From contig JBBBWG010028965.1 in NCBI GenBank assembly GCA_037176905.1, positions 1,218-47,611 of the forward strand: a stretch of DNA of 46,394 nucleotides, read 5' to 3'. This stretch comes from Azolla pinnata (lineage: Eukaryota > Streptophyta > Polypodiopsida > Salviniales > Salviniaceae). The position numbers were made by a program, and so were the translations under genes. The first letter of the stretch is position 1. Each line of letters starts with the position of its first letter. Shown here piece after piece: positions 12,901-27,305 of this stretch. The notes under the pieces are model-generated. The model ran no database searches and was not told where the DNA came from. It was given only the letters and a program-made list of their open reading frames with translations.

Positions 12901-15900
12901 AAAAAGAGAACAAAAGAAAAATAAAAGAAATAAATATATATTAACTGTTATTCAAAGCCTATGAAGTTTAACATTGAGATTCTAACTTCTTCTTTACAGT
13001 TCCGACGGGTTGCAAATCTATACTTCTTAATGATCTCTATTTTGTCATCGACACCAATCAGGTTTCGTATTGTTCCTTTCTGATTTCCTTTGTACATTAT
13101 CTTGTTTTGATGTCAGACAAATGTAATATGTTTTCAGATCTCTTTACAGTTGTAAGTCTGATTCATAATGATTTCTTAGCTAGTATTCTACTATTTATTT
13201 GAGAATAGGCTGTAGTTAAGTTTCAGTTTGTCTTAATATGATCATAGTTGTGCAAGATACTTAGTTGTGTCACCGTTGTGAGCATGTCAAAGAAATGAAT
13301 TTAAATAAATTCTGTCTTTTGATTATTAATTTTAACTGGGTCAATGTTTCTATTTTGCTATCTTCAATACCTCTTGGGTGTGACTACACATATTTTGATA
13401 TTGGCGTGGATCACTAAATCACTAATTCTTTTCTACTTTTGTCAACTCTATCCACTTATGTGGCACATGAAATCCCAGTCCCTAAATCTTGGCGCTAAAT
13501 AGAAAAGTTGATGTTACCTATGTATCAAGTGAGAACTTCGTTTGTAGTTCTTGGGATATTTGCATGTCTTTTAAAGGCACTAAGGCCTGCATATGCACGG
13601 GAAAGTCGGAAATATTCTGCCTTGTGGAAGGTGAGCCTAGGCTTAGTGAATTCCACTCCTACGTTTGTATGTAATCACATATATGCCACCTTTTCATCTC
13701 CCAAGGAGGACAACTCCAGGTTTGATCTTGGTGCCCATGTTTCATCATGTTTCAACAAGGTTGACCAACAAATATCTGTGCAAACTATTCTAGCACAGTT
13801 AGGTGTCCTTGAAGTCCCTTGGGCAGTTGTAGATCAACACAGTATCATTGCATAAATTAGTATTGCTATGGCTGTTCTTGCCAAGCAAGCTTCGAGGCCC
13901 CCAATCTCTCTAAGTAGTTAAAAGTTTTTACGAGAAGTCATATTTGGCTGAAGAAATTCATCATATAAATGTTTTTCAGGACAAATGGGAAATTTAGAAT
14001 CTATCCTAATGTACAAATCAATTTTAAAAATTGGATAGGGCACAATATTATTTAAGCTACTGTTCACTTGAAATCTTTAGATACATCTCTACATTCATAC
14101 ATATACCCTTCGACATGAATTCATATTAGCCTCAATATAAAAAATCACTACAATCTAGCTGAAGGTTACTGCCCTTGTGAAGTCTCTATCAGTCTGAACT
14201 GTGTCAATGTATCATACCCACTATAAAAAATGATATAGAGCTGTTGGATAGGTAACAGAATATGGATTGTGCATATCTACCTCTATGGGACTCCATTCAT
14301 GTTGTATGGTGTTGAAAACGTTGTGGAAATCCAGAAACAGAATGTATTCTATATTGGGGGCCTTCCTGCGCTGATAGGGTTTGGAGGGTCAAACCCCTAT
14401 GCATGACACTTGATGTGACAACTTGCTGAACTGGTAGTCACACCCCAAGGGCGCAGAATGTCTGACTTGGTAAAATATGCATGATTTCCAAATTCTGTGG
14501 AAAATTGTAAATTTTCCTGTTTCAGATATTGACGGTTGCAATTGCATGTGATGATGAAATTTTTTGAAATGTTGGCCCCCCTGGGGTCATCGACACCCAG
14601 CATGAAGGACTGAGTAATTTGCATTACATATAATCCTGCTTGAGATGTTAGACAAAAAGAAAAAGGTTATTGGATGTACACAAAAAATCAAGGTGAACAA
14701 TACGTTTCTATGTTCAAGCTCCACCAACCTCTTTGTGATAGTGATGCAACCATGTCTGTCGACAGCAGGTTTTCCTTCTCTTTTGTGTCAAACAGTCGTG
14801 GTGTGTCTTCTTTGCTCTTGAGTATTCATCATTTGGATAGGGGACATCATGTCTTTTATGAATCCACAAAGAGATTACTTGGGGTTTAGGCGTAGGCATA
14901 TTTCTTACATTCCCCATTCTGAAGTAATTGGGATAGAGATGCCTGATCCTTGACTTGGACATCATCAGCATATTCTTGAGGTTTTTTTTCCCAGTACATT
15001 CAACAACTCATGCATGAAATGCACGAGCTTTGCTTTTGGATTCTTCTAATGTTGTGCCCAAATCGATTCATCGAAATTTGTTTGCTTAACAGTATTGAAA
15101 TGAAGTGTATGATCCATTTAATCACATAAACATGAGTAAATTGAAACCATATTTCACGTCCATGACAGTTTTCTAGCTGAAAATTGTGTCTGTGATCTAA
15201 GCTTTTCAATGTCCTTTGGGCAGAGTTAAAAATCTGTGAATCACTTTATATTTTCTTCAGTAGTAACAGTTTACAGTTTTGGTTTTTTTTTCTTCATTTA
15301 TTTTCAGTCCTGTACATCCGATAACCAATATAGTTCCACTGAGTCTTGTGCTTTCAGTATCACTTATCAAGGAAGCCTTTGAGGATTGGGTGAGAATTTT
15401 AAGTAAAAGCATTCAGTTAGGTAGTGGCGTTTTTTCTTCAATGTTTAATATCATATTGTCTATGCAGAAACGGTTTAAAAATGATAGAACAATCAACTCA
15501 ACGATGATTGATGTTCTTAGAGGTGGCACTTGGAAAAAAGTACCATGGAGAAGTCTTGCAGTTGGAGATGTTGTAAAGGTACCATTTGCAGCTGTGCAAA
15601 TTTTACTCAATTGCTTATATATCTAGTTTCGGAAAGTTCAGGTTTAAATTTACATCGATGTAGATGCTCTAAAATAGAATATATTTCTTTGACATCTGAG
15701 TTTTCAATAGCCATAACGCTTTCCATGGTCAAGTGAATTCAGGGATTGTACGTATTGATTGAGGTTGAATGGTTAGCTGGCTGATTGCTGATGATATGGA
15801 ATAATAAACATGACAGCAATGAGCTGTTTTTGGGGTGTATGCTGTTTATGATGGCACAATAAGGAGAAATATTTGATTATGTAAAAAAAAGCCAAGTAAA

Positions 15901-18900
15901 GTATGAAACCCAAAGTTATGCCATGGAAATCTTAAAGGAATTTGGTAAAGTAATTGATTGTGCCTAAAGTAAATTCTTACTTGGATATTGTGATCTTTAC
16001 TTGGTATTCGTTACATTTAAATTCTGCTATGTATTGCAATTGCCAAGTTCGGTGAACATTTAGCAAATAGAAAGGACCTATTTGTTTAAAAAGGAAAGAA
16101 AGGAGACCACGATTAGTATGGAATATCCTTTCAGAAATATAGGTGATATCTTTTATCAGAATGTTGTTAAGGCATTGAAAAGATTGAAAGCTACATTGCT
16201 ATATATTTGACAGTTATGTTACAGTTATAGGCATGTGTATATCATGAACTAGAAATTGTGTTACATGTTTTGAACAGGTTAACCAGGATTCTTTCTTTCC
16301 TGCCGATCTTCTATTTCTGGCAAGCAGTAATCAGGATGGTGTCTGCTATGTTGAGGTATTTGTATCGTTTATCAAGATGGTCATATTCAATTTGAATATT
16401 AGCGACATTGTTTCTGATTTTGTGTATCTGCAGACAGCTAATCTTGATGGTGAGACCAACCTGAAGATACGGAAAGCACTGGAGAAAACATGGGACTATA
16501 TAAATGAAGATAGAGCGGGAGGCTTTACAGGTAAGATGGCAGCATAAATTTAGATTTGGGTATGCAGATGGCATACAGTATAGGTGTGTAGTCAATTAAA
16601 GTAAAGTGTAAGGAATCTTGTGGATCTACCTAGTTTAAAAGGTCAGTCAAATTTATTAATTATAACCTTGAAATTACAAATAATGGGTTAACTTTGCATG
16701 TTGTGTATAGACCTTCTAGCCGAGGTTTGGTGAGTATGAGTGAATCCTTTATTCTTGGCAAAGAGCTACGATTCTTGGAAAAACTTAGCTTTGAAAATAG
16801 CCAATAGTTTCTGGAATCTTAAATTATTTCTTTTTATGTGGTGAATGGAAATTTTTAGTGCTGGGAATTGTTTGGGATTTTTCCTATAAGATGACGTATC
16901 TTGTGACTCTCTAACGTTTTTTTTCTCAAGATGTGATATTGAAACATTTTTTTTATAACACAAAAAGAATAAAATTTGCATGTTTTCTCTACCTCATGCA
17001 TATCTTCTCTCTGCTAATGCCATACATAAACAAACATAAACAGCCAAAACAGCCATGAAAACATGTATTGTCGTCGAGATTGTAGGTTGAGGACATCTCC
17101 ATTCCTTTTCTTCATTATTTTCCTTTGTACAGTTTTTCTGCCTGTTCTGCTCCCAGACCTGCATGGAAATTGAGCTATTGTTTGTGTTTTACTGTTATTA
17201 CTTTCTTTAAAACCAGCTGTGGACATAAATCTTTGAATTTCTTATTGCGATTACCAGGTGAAATACAATGTGAACATCCAAACAACTCTTTGTACACCTT
17301 CACCGGAAATTTGATTATGGAAAAGCAGACATTGCCTCTAACTCCAAATCAATTACTGCTTAGGGTATATGAATTTCTGTTAAGATTGTTCTCCAGAATC
17401 GCTTCCTCATCTGTAGAGTGAACTTTCTGGGTTTGATGTAGGGTTGCAGTTTACGTAATACTGAATTTGTAGTGGGAGTGGCTGTCTACACTGGACATGA
17501 AACAAAGGTATCTGTTGAATAAGCTGTAGAATTCCATGTGATATTGCAGTTTTCTGATTTTGAAAATCTGATTCACCAGGTAATGATGAATGCCATGAAT
17601 GTCCCCTCAAAAAGAAGTACTCTTGAGAGAAGGCTGGACAAATTAATCCTCATTCTCTTTTCAGTGCTCTTTTTACTGTGTCTGATTGGAGCATTTGGCA
17701 GGTAGAATATTATTTTGCTAGTATATTTCTGCACCACTATTTTTATTTATATACATGGTGTGGGCTTTGGTATTTTTCTGTGCTATCTTAAGTCAGCTTC
17801 GTGTCAAATAAGCTGTAGTGCATCTCAGGATATGAATCATGAATAGCAAGAACTGCAAGGTTATTTTGGGGTTAAATCTTGTTTGAATATGAATAGCGCT
17901 ACTTCTGGCATTTAAAATTTGAAATCTTATGATCTTCTAAAATCTGAAATTTGAATTTTGTGAAGTTGTAAAATCTGAGATTTTGCTGAAATTGCTTAAA
18001 TCTAAAAATCTGAAAGCTAACATGTGAAAACATAAATTTGAAATCTGAAATCTTGTGATGGTGTTAAATCTGAAATCTGAATTTTGTGAAGTTGTGAAAT
18101 CTGAGATTTTCCTGAAATTGCTTAAATCTAAGATCTGAAAAGTCTACTTATGTTTAGTTCTGTCAGGAGATGTCAGAATCAAATGGTTGCATTAGGTACA
18201 CGATTGTTGTTGATATAAATGTTGTCTCCCAGGCTGTCATTTGCCAACTGAAAACGAATTCAATAGGAAGCATGTAGAATGATGGCTCAAGTAGGCTGAA
18301 ACTTATGCAGGCTTGCTTGGGTTTGAAAGTTACACTACTTTATCCGTGGTTGGTTGTAACCGTTTATGTCTGCATTCTTAACTTTCACTCATCTGTTGTA
18401 TTATTTTTATAGCTAGTTCTTTTTTGAATGGCAGTTTTTTCCTGTAGTCGTGCACATTTGTCAATTGGGATTTTAGTTATGTAATTTAAGTCTTGTTTCT
18501 AATGACAGTGGATTTTTTATAAATCGCAAGTATTGGTACATGAAGCTTGATGGAGATGTGGAAGACCAATTTAATCCAGGAAACAGATTTGCAGTGAGTT
18601 TCTGGTGATTCATGTTATTCTATTTGTCCTAAACGACCATGCAGAACCATATTTATGTGTTTTCTGGTGTTTGGTTGGAAGGTTGGAGCACTTACGTTCT
18701 TAACTCTTGTTACATTATTCTCTCCCATTATTCCGATATCTCTGTATGTTTCTATAGAGGTAATGTTGAGTTGCCTTTTTTACTTGCTTTGGCCCCTCTG
18801 GTTGATTCATTTAAAAACTAACACTTTTAGGTGATGGGTTTGTCAGATGATCAAGTTTATTCAGGTGACACAATTTATCAATAAGGACATCAGGATGTAT

Positions 18901-21900
18901 CATAGAGAGACAGATACACCTGCTCTTGCACGCACCTCAAATCTGAATGAAGAACTTGGCCAGGCATGCTTATCCTTCATGAAGGCCCATGCTTTAGTAC
19001 TTTTAAATAGTTGCATTCTCTGACATTTCGATTTTTTTGCCACAGATAGAGTACATATTTTCTGATAAGACTGGCACTCTTACAAGGAACATGATGGAAT
19101 TTTTCAAGTGCTCTATTGGGGGAGTTATGTATGGTACAGGAGTCACTGAGATTGAGAAAGCAGCAGCTCGTAGGAGTGGGAGAACTCTTGAAGAGGTAAT
19201 TTCTTCTCCTGTATTTGTGAGATTGGGAAAAATGTGATTATACTAAACAATAAACCACTTCATTATGGCAGGTGGATCAGCCTAATGACTATCATGAGAA
19301 ATATTTTAATTTTGAGGATAGTAGATTAATGAAGGGAGCATGGAGAAATGAACCAAATCCTGATCTTTGTAAGGTACGTGATCTGTGACAAAGAGGGGTG
19401 ATAGTGATATTAAAATAATTGGAATGGTCTCTCACAAACTTATCTCACAATTGTTTAGTAATTTGATATCAAGACTTCAGACTGCTATAACTTTCTTCGT
19501 TCTGATGGGCACTTAAGCTCATTTTAATGACCATTTATTTGCACCCGATGACTGTGTTCAGCAGTTTATTTCAGATTAATTGGCTAATAATTATTGAATG
19601 ACTATGTTCCCAAGTGGTGAATCTTTTCTAGGGGATGGATGGGTCTGGGGGATAACTTTTTGTTGTTTCCAACAATGGAGTTCTCTATGTAGAGATGGCT
19701 GTGTTATGTTTCTGATTGCCTTTTGCAGGAGTTTTTCAGATGTCTTGCTATTTGCCATACTGTGCTGCCTGAAGGGGATGAGTCACCAGATAAAATCGTT
19801 TATCAAGCTGCTTCACCTGATGAGGCTGCTCTTGTAACGGCGACTAAACATTTTGGTTTCTTTTTCTTCAGGTTTGTTCACAGTTAATGTACTATAAGTG
19901 AGGATCCTTCTTTTTACACAATTTTTAAAATCAGTATGCTGCACTGGCAGGCGCAGTCCTACATCAATCAGAGTGCGGGAATCACATATTGAAAAGATTG
20001 GGCGCATCCAGGAATTGCAGTATGAAATTTTGAATGTGCTTGAGTTCAACAGGTAGGTTGTCACTATGATTTAATCTACTATGGTATGCATATACATACA
20101 CTGGATGAATCTCGTTATATTTCTTAATATACACCTGAATTTTCCTCAGACTTCTAATCTTCTAATCCATAGACCAGTAACCCAGTTAGCATGTTTGACT
20201 AAGAGAACACCAGGACATCCTGGGTCACCTCATCATGCACTGAGAACATCCATTGGTATCATTTTATCACTCTTTAACTGGATAATTTTACTTATCGCCC
20301 TTCTTTCTGCATATGTACCTCTTGGGTCTATCAGGTCTGGCCAAATCAGTCCCAGCTTGTGTCTATTGTGTTGATTCTCTGAGAAACTATTTAGTCTGCT
20401 TCTTTCATGGATCTTTGGATAAAAAGATGTAGAATCTAAAATCAGTTTGTGTTTTTATAGGTCTGTTAGAAGAGCATGTATATGCTTCTGATATAATGTT
20501 CTGAGATCTTCAGAATCATCTCACTGGAACTCTATGCTCTTAGGCTATTACGTTATGTGATATAGGTTGTTTCATGAGCACTATGATTCCATTCTCTAAG
20601 CGAGCTGAATCCATTTGGATCTGTGTATGCTTGCCAATACGTTTAGATGGTCGTGGCATAGGAGATGGCTTCACAGTAGACCATGTGAAAACCTAAATGG
20701 TAACTGTATTACCAAACCTTAAAGAAACAATACTTTTCCACAATACTTTCATGTCCGCATGATACACTTCAAACATATCATAATTGCTTTTTGAAGTGCA
20801 TGTTCATGTATGTATGGGTTGCAGGTTGTGTTATATATGCATGGATAAATGATGGTGGCTAATCATAGAACGTATCTAATAAGTGCTGTAGTCTTTTAAA
20901 TCAGTCATTGTAATGCAATATCTATTACCTTTCCATCACATAAATGAAATATAACATCAGTGACGTTCTGAATCTAGATCACGTTTGGTGATGCAGCATA
21001 AAAGGCTTTTGGTCTTGATTATTCTTTCGTTCTTCAGTGTGAAGAAAATCATCTAGGTTGGCGGCAATATCACCCTGCTTATAGTTCCTTGAGGAAAATA
21101 TATATCTTGTTTGTCTCCAAGAAGACAAGAAATGTGGTTATATTGGAGATGGAATATTGTTGAAGGGAGTTGTTTTAGGGTAACTGTATGAATGTTTCAA
21201 TTTTGAGGCTTTGGAAATGTTGAATTGTGATACAATGTCTTTCCCATCCTCACTTCAGTAGTGATTATTTTGTGTGTTTCCAAATGCTTGTTGTTTTTTA
21301 ATTTCTAATTTATGGATTCAATAGCCTCTAGATGTGATTATAAGAAAACATGCTGAGCAACCTTTGCAATGTAAGGTTTCCATCCCCTTGTGTGTTAATA
21401 TTGGAACTTGCAAAATTCTCTTACCATGAGTTTTCGCAGGAAATATTCTCGTTGTAATTGTGTTTGTAATGTATATGACTTACCCCCTGAGAGTATTATC
21501 CTGCCATTGTTATCAACAGCATTTTGCTTATTTGACTATCTTTGCATGTGCATGCTACACCTTAGGACCCGTTTTCAAGTGGGAATTTCACAATGGGGAA
21601 GCTAACAATTGTGACATTTTGTTTCCAGTACGAGGAAGCGGCAATCTGTCATCTGTCGTCATCCTAATGGTAGATTAGTTCTTTACTGTAAGGTGAGTCC
21701 CATCAATGTAAATTCTAAGTTGGATTAGTATTCTTATGCAGTGTGCTGATTTTCATTAAGAAGTTTCCTTTTTAGGGTGCTGATTCTGTGATATATGAAC
21801 GATTAATGGAAAGTAGAAACTCCTTCAAAGAAGAGACTCGTGAACATTTGGAATATTTTGGGGCAGCTGGTCTTCGAACTCTTTGTCTGGCATACAGAGA

Positions 21901-24900
21901 TTTGAACAGTGCTGTGTATGAATCTTGGAATGAGAAGTTTATCCAAGCGAAATCAGCACTTCGTGATCGTGAGAAAAAGATGGATGAGGTTCGCTACATA
22001 CATCTTAAGAATAATATTCCTAGTTTTTTCTCAATTGTTTTTCTTGGATAATTATGCAGTCAATTCTCTGTTTGCTATGAGTTCCATCTTCCTTCTAATC
22101 GTGAACAGTATATGGATTCCAATCTGACGATTGCTAATCTGTTTTAATATACTCATATAGGGAGAATTTTATAGAAAAATCTTCTTAGATACTCCAGAAT
22201 GAGGGAAGTAATGGGAATGCCGTAAAATGCTTTGATGCCATCACACATTCCAAAGGAATTTTTCTTTTACTTTTTATAAAAGAAACTCTTTTGTCAGGCT
22301 AGGAAGTGTACACTACTACTAGCTTGTCATCAAATAACCATCACAAATTTCTCACTCTATCACTACATCTCATTGTACAAAAAAATCAAGGGGCGGACAA
22401 AGGGGTTAAGACCAAGACACTACAATGGGGCCAGACTTTCAGGAATGTAGGCCATTATCGCTCACTATTGAAGGTAACTCCCTGCCTCAAAGATCTCTGT
22501 CCTGGGTGGGCCAAGTTGGAGATAGTTGAAATGCAGAAATTTCATTCTACCATGTAGAGTATCAAATCTTCATTGTTTTTTTCTTCTTAAACTCTCTGGC
22601 AATGGTTTAAGATGTAATCTCCTGTTTGATCTTATAGGCAATTGTGAGCACTTAAAAGGATGCGAATACAATTTTCGTTCTGTTTTGCTCTTTGTTACAC
22701 ATGCACAATTTGTACTGCTGTCTTTGCCCCAATGAAACTATGTCTCTACTTATTTAAGGTAATCAACTATCTAACAACTAGGAGCAGGCATTATCTGGAC
22801 ATTTGAGTAATCAGATCATAAGTATTTAATGTGTCTGAGTAGCCGATTTGAAGTAAACAGCAAAACTGAAGCCCAACATTTAGAGAATCAACAATGCATA
22901 CTACGAATTTCACTCAAAAGTTTTGTAGGTAACAATGGTAGTGACTCCATCATATGTACATTTAGGTTGCAGAACTTATAGAACGGGATCTTATTCTGCT
23001 TGGGAGTACTGCCATTGAAGATAAGCTGCAAGAAGGTGTGCCGCAATGTATAGAAACCCTGGCAAAAGCAGGAATCAAGATTTGGGTCCTTACAGGAGAT
23101 AAATTAGAGACAGCAATCAATATTGCTTATGGTAAGATTTCTTTGTTAGTGTGGAAAATGATGTTTTGTATATTCTGAGAACATGCAAGCTGAAAGGATT
23201 GTGTCAACGTAATATGTGGGCTTAAGCACTAGTGTGTACATGCGGTACTCAAGGACTCTTGATATTCAGTCAGAATTTTAAATTACAATCCTAAGTTGAG
23301 AAAAATGAAATGTCGAGTCATTCAAGAAGTATCACCTTGTCCACTCAGTAAAACATTAAAGAAGAAATTATTGGAAGTCTTGTCATGAGGTACCAGCGAT
23401 CAGGTTTTTCACTGGTGGCATCATGTCAAAAGGCTTTCAGGACGTCTAGAACAACACTAAAGTCCTATTTTTTTAGGACTTTATCCTGCTTAGTAAGAAC
23501 TCATGTATTGACCACTAACGACATCATGAGATCCTTGCCATTTTCATTTGATTTGTTTCAGCTAGTCAGGAATATCATCCCATTATTTTTAGAAGATAAA
23601 TTGGCATTCTTATGATTCTCTTAATGATCATCATGTTTCCCTTCAGATATTTCTGTTATGTGTTGTCAGAAATTATATAAATGGTAGGTGTTTGTGATGA
23701 TAACCTGAAAGAAAGTACTCATACCGAGTATTTTTTTGGGCAGCCTGCAGTCTCATCAACAATGGTATGATTCAATTTATCTTGAATTCAGATACCAAAG
23801 AGATCAGAGAGGTGGAGGAAACGGTGAGTAAATCCAGTTAGATTGTATTCTCTTGGAAAATATGATACATAATCAAGAAGTTATAAATGAACTTGGCAGG
23901 GAGGCGCCATAGAAACAGCCCGAATAATTGAGCAGACTGTTTCTCAGAAGCTAAACGAGTATTTAAAACAAGCCTTAGACAGTGAGAGAATGCACACAGG
24001 ATTAGATCTTGCATTGGTTATTGATGGGCGATGCCTCATGCATGCTCTTGATCCTAAACTTCGAGGCACTTTACTTCAACTATCTATGCTATGCAAAGCT
24101 GTAGTATGCTGTCGGGTATCTCCGTTGCAAAAAGCACAGGTGACAAATCTTATTAAGGATGAGGCAAAGAAGATCACGTTAAGTATAGGTGATGGTGCGA
24201 ATGACGTAAGCATGATCCAAGCTGCACATATCGGTGTTGGTATAAGTGGAATGGAAGGTATGCAAGCTGTCATGGCCAGTGATTTTGCAATTGCGCAGTT
24301 CAGATTTTTAACAGATCTTCTTCTTGTTCATGGACGATGGTCTTACATCAGGATTTCAAAGGTTTGCACCTTATGATTCTTTCACATTTCTGATGCTTTC
24401 ATAAGGATGGAATTTACTTCTTGATTTTGGCATTGCATACAGGTGGTTGCATATTTCTTCTACAAGAATCTTACATTCACATTGACCCAATTTTGGTTTA
24501 CTATATATACCGGCTTTTCTGGGCAGAGATTTTACGATGACTGGTTCCAATCACTGTATAACGTTGTTTTTACTGCACTTCCAGTGATTGTAGCTGGAAT
24601 ATTTGATAAGGTGCCCATAGCATGAGAAAACTTTCATTTGTGGCGGTTGTATGCTCCATTTTTGTATCGATAATGATTCAAATAAGCTTATCTTGATCAG
24701 GATGTGAGTGCATTGCGGTCCAAAGAGTATCCTCAACTGTATAAAGCAGGAATCGAGAATCTTTTTTTCAAGTGGAGGGTTCTTCTGATGTGGGCTCTCT
24801 CTGCTGTTTACCAGTCTCTCATATTATTTTATTTCCCTGCAAACGCTGCTGGAGAAGGTCAGAATGGATCGGGTAGAATGCTTGGCCTTTGGGATGTTGG

Positions 24901-25733
24901 CACGATGGCATTTACATGTATAGTTATCACTGTCAATTTCCGGTTACTGATGGCCTGCACCTTTGTGACAAAATGGCACCAGTATAGCATATTTGGAAGT
25001 ATTCTTTCCTGGTTTGTGTTTGCATTCTTGTATTCAGGCATCAGGAATAGACTTGATCGACAGGTGAATGTTCATTGAATATGTTTGGCATGTTACCGAT
25101 GTTTGGCATATAATCAAATTTGCTTTCCTATTTGCATGAGCAGGGAAACATATTTGGAGTAATCTTCATTCTGATGACGACTTGGTACTTCTGGTTGCTT
25201 GTTCTGCTGGTACCAGTGGCATCTCTATTGGTCGATTTCCTATACATGGGGTAGGTAGTTGATACCATGAAGTGGAGATCTAGCATTACTAAGTTGGAAA
25301 TTTTTCTGGGATTGTTTTAGCATTATAAGCATGTTCAAATAACCATCATCTACATATGAAACGAGATTGATCTGATGCCATTTTGTGATTCTCTTTTGGT
25401 TTCAGGGTCCAAAGGCGGTTTGCTCCTTATGATTACCAAATCATTCAAGAAGTTCATAAAGAAATCGAAGCGCCTACAGAGTTTACAAGGCTGGAATCAC
25501 CACCTCATCTTACCCCAGAGCAAGAGCAGAGCATAGCTCTGGCCCAGCTTCCACGAGAGATGTCAAGGCATACAGGGTACTCGTTCGATTCGCCAGCCTT
25601 TGATTCTTTCTTTGCTTCGCAGCAAGGTGTTGCAACGCCACATCAAGCATACGATGTTGCTCGAAGGGCAAGCATGAGGGCTCCCCGACGCCTAGCAAGT
25701 GATACAAGTGATCGAGAGGAATCGTACTTGTAA
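9945..25733 (+). CDS. ALA3: Phospholipid-transporting P4-ATPase (flippase), ALA3-like, 26 exons
   Basis: Flips phospholipids to the cytosolic leaflet; Arabidopsis ALA3 acts at the Golgi with an ALIS beta-subunit. Exons: 9945-10082, 12809-12874, 13000-13061, 15308-15389, 15468-15578, 16278-16355, 16434-16530, 17258-17364, 17442-17507, 17580-17701, 18509-18593, 18682-18759, 18847-18963, 19046-19195, 19272-19373, 19729-19871, 19951-20052, 21629-21692, 21776-21988, 22966-23131, 23744-23823, 23900-24361, 24443-24610, 24701-25063, 25144-25250, 25406-25733. Total 1218 codons (ALA3 about 1213), in phase throughout. Motifs: DGETN near 184, PISL of TM4 near 356, phosphorylated Asp of DKTGT near 410, KGAD near 590, TGDK in exon 20, GDGANDV near 840, and several C-terminal membrane segments. 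Residues such as [26 protein letters not shown] and the C-terminal ARRASMR point to ALA3 rather than ALA1/2 or ALA4-12. Intron 13 uses a GC donor. Long introns (1, 3, 17) hold no recognisable gene. Confidence 0.95.
17941..18142. repeat. 126-bp tandem duplication in flippase intron 10, built of AAATCTGA-like words
   Basis: Copies start at 17941 and 18067; both contain GAATTTTGTGAAGTTGT, AATCTGAGATTTT and CTGAAATTGCTTAAATCTAA. The short word AAATCTGA(A) recurs inside each copy, so this looks like a minisatellite that arose from a shorter unit. Confidence 0.75.
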
Positions 25734-26025
25734 GTTCCCTTGGATTGTGTAATGATAGATGTTCCCTGAAAGGCCGAGTCCATTGGAGAAATAGCGAGAG
25801 TTGTGTGGTATGTTCTGAGTATTTGGCATTTTGGCTGTCACTTGAAACGACGATGAGAAGATCTGCATGCCATAATGTAATGAATATGGCGATGAGATTC
25901 GTGAGGGAGCAGTAGAATAGCAGGGGAGAGAAGAGGTCACACATTCTTTTGTCCATGCATTTCAGCAGGGCAGTTTTTTTTTTCTTAACTTACAACAATT
26001 CCTCATCTTGTAAATTTTTGTCACA

Positions 26026-26243
26026 ATTATTTATACTGCTTTTTCAATGTAGCTTGTTGTGATTGTAATCTCCGCATTGTTAATGCTGCACTGTAATTGG
26101 ATTTGGAGGCTGTCCCTGTGGCTCTTTTTTCCCTTTTGATTGTGTTGATTATTTATACTGCTTTTTCTATGTAGCGTGTGATTGTAATCTCTGGTTAATG
26201 CTGCATTGTACTTGGGATTTGGAGGCTGTGCCTGTGGCTCTTT
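26026..26243. repeat. 122-bp direct tandem duplication downstream of the flippase gene
   Basis: Copies begin ATTATTTATACTGCTTTTTC at 26026 and 26148. Both continue with ATGTAGC, GTGATTGTAATCTC, GTTAATGCTGCA and ATTTGGAGGCTG, ending at TGTGGCTCTTT. They differ by small indels and substitutions. The segment probably lies in or next to the 3'UTR and might supply alternative polyadenylation sites. Confidence 0.85.
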
Positions 26244-27247
26244 CTCATTTTTCAGAGCTCAACTGTTTCATGGGAGCTGATCGAATGAGCCGCTCGAATC
26301 GGAGAAGAAGCTGAGGTAAATACACCAACTATTTATGCATTTAGGCTTTGGCAAGAATGAATTGTGATGTTCTGAATTTGGAAGTGAAGGAAGGAGAGAT
26401 GGTGGGTGGTACCAGATGGAGATATATATGAACCATAGCCAGGGTGAGAAGTATGGATCAAGTCAATTCTTCTGAGCAATTATCCTTTTCACTTGGGTTG
26501 ATTCATGCAGCTTGACGACGGCTATGGTGTGGGGCTTTTAAATGCAGGAGCTGCCAACGTAACCAAACACGAAGATATTTTGTTTGCTAATATGGGCATG
26601 ATGATACACTATGTCTGTACGTACCATCGTCATTTGGCTGGATCCGATGCCGCAATAGTGTTTGTTCCTCGTATATTGCGGCCAAATGCCAGATTGTTGT
26701 CGCTTTTTGATGAAAGAAAGCCGTCTCCTCAACTGAGGGAAAGATGTTGAGTAAGGAGCAAAATCATCTCTTTTTAAGAGTGAATGTTACGGCGAGGAAA
26801 AAAACGTCTGTGGATTGCAACGACGATCTGTAACGCAAGTAGTAGATAATTTGAGATGTCTTTCGAGTTTTGGATCATAGTTGGATGAGCTTGTTAAATC
26901 TCTTTCTTCTTCTAATTCTTCTTCTTCTTCGTCGTCTTCGTCTTCCTTATCTCTTTGTTCTTCAGCTTGTCAGGCCTTGAGAATCATCTCAAGAATGCAA
27001 TTGAAAAGCTCTCTGCCTTTGCATAATTCACCCACTACGCTCGAGTGCCCACGACTAGCTGACCTCTCTGTGCGCCTCTGATAAAAGAGGCAAGTTGCGG
27101 ATTTGACCATGCACAGTAGCCTGATATATCTGTTGTACACAAAAACATGTGATCGACGGTGCTCGCCATGTTTCAGTTGTACAAGCGAATGCCTCAGGGG
27201 CATCTCTACGAGTTGTTTGTAGGCACATCCATATTTTGTTGATGCTA

Positions 27248-27274
27248 TGGGCACTCACACATATACATACACAC

Positions 27275-27305
<31 letters not shown>

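Noticed and set aside
18639..18681. Alternative start of flippase exon 12 at the AG near 18640
   Set aside because: It gives the wrong phase for the conserved [19 protein letters not shown] segment. The AG at 18680-18681 keeps phase and matches the family.
26505..26750. 81-codon + strand frame after the flippase gene
   Set aside because: No recognisable domain, no plausible exon borders and no link to either neighbour. Not enough to call a gene.
26881..27081. Ser-rich frame upstream of the E2 gene
   Set aside because: Starts at a TTG rather than ATG and is driven by a TTC/TCG repeat.
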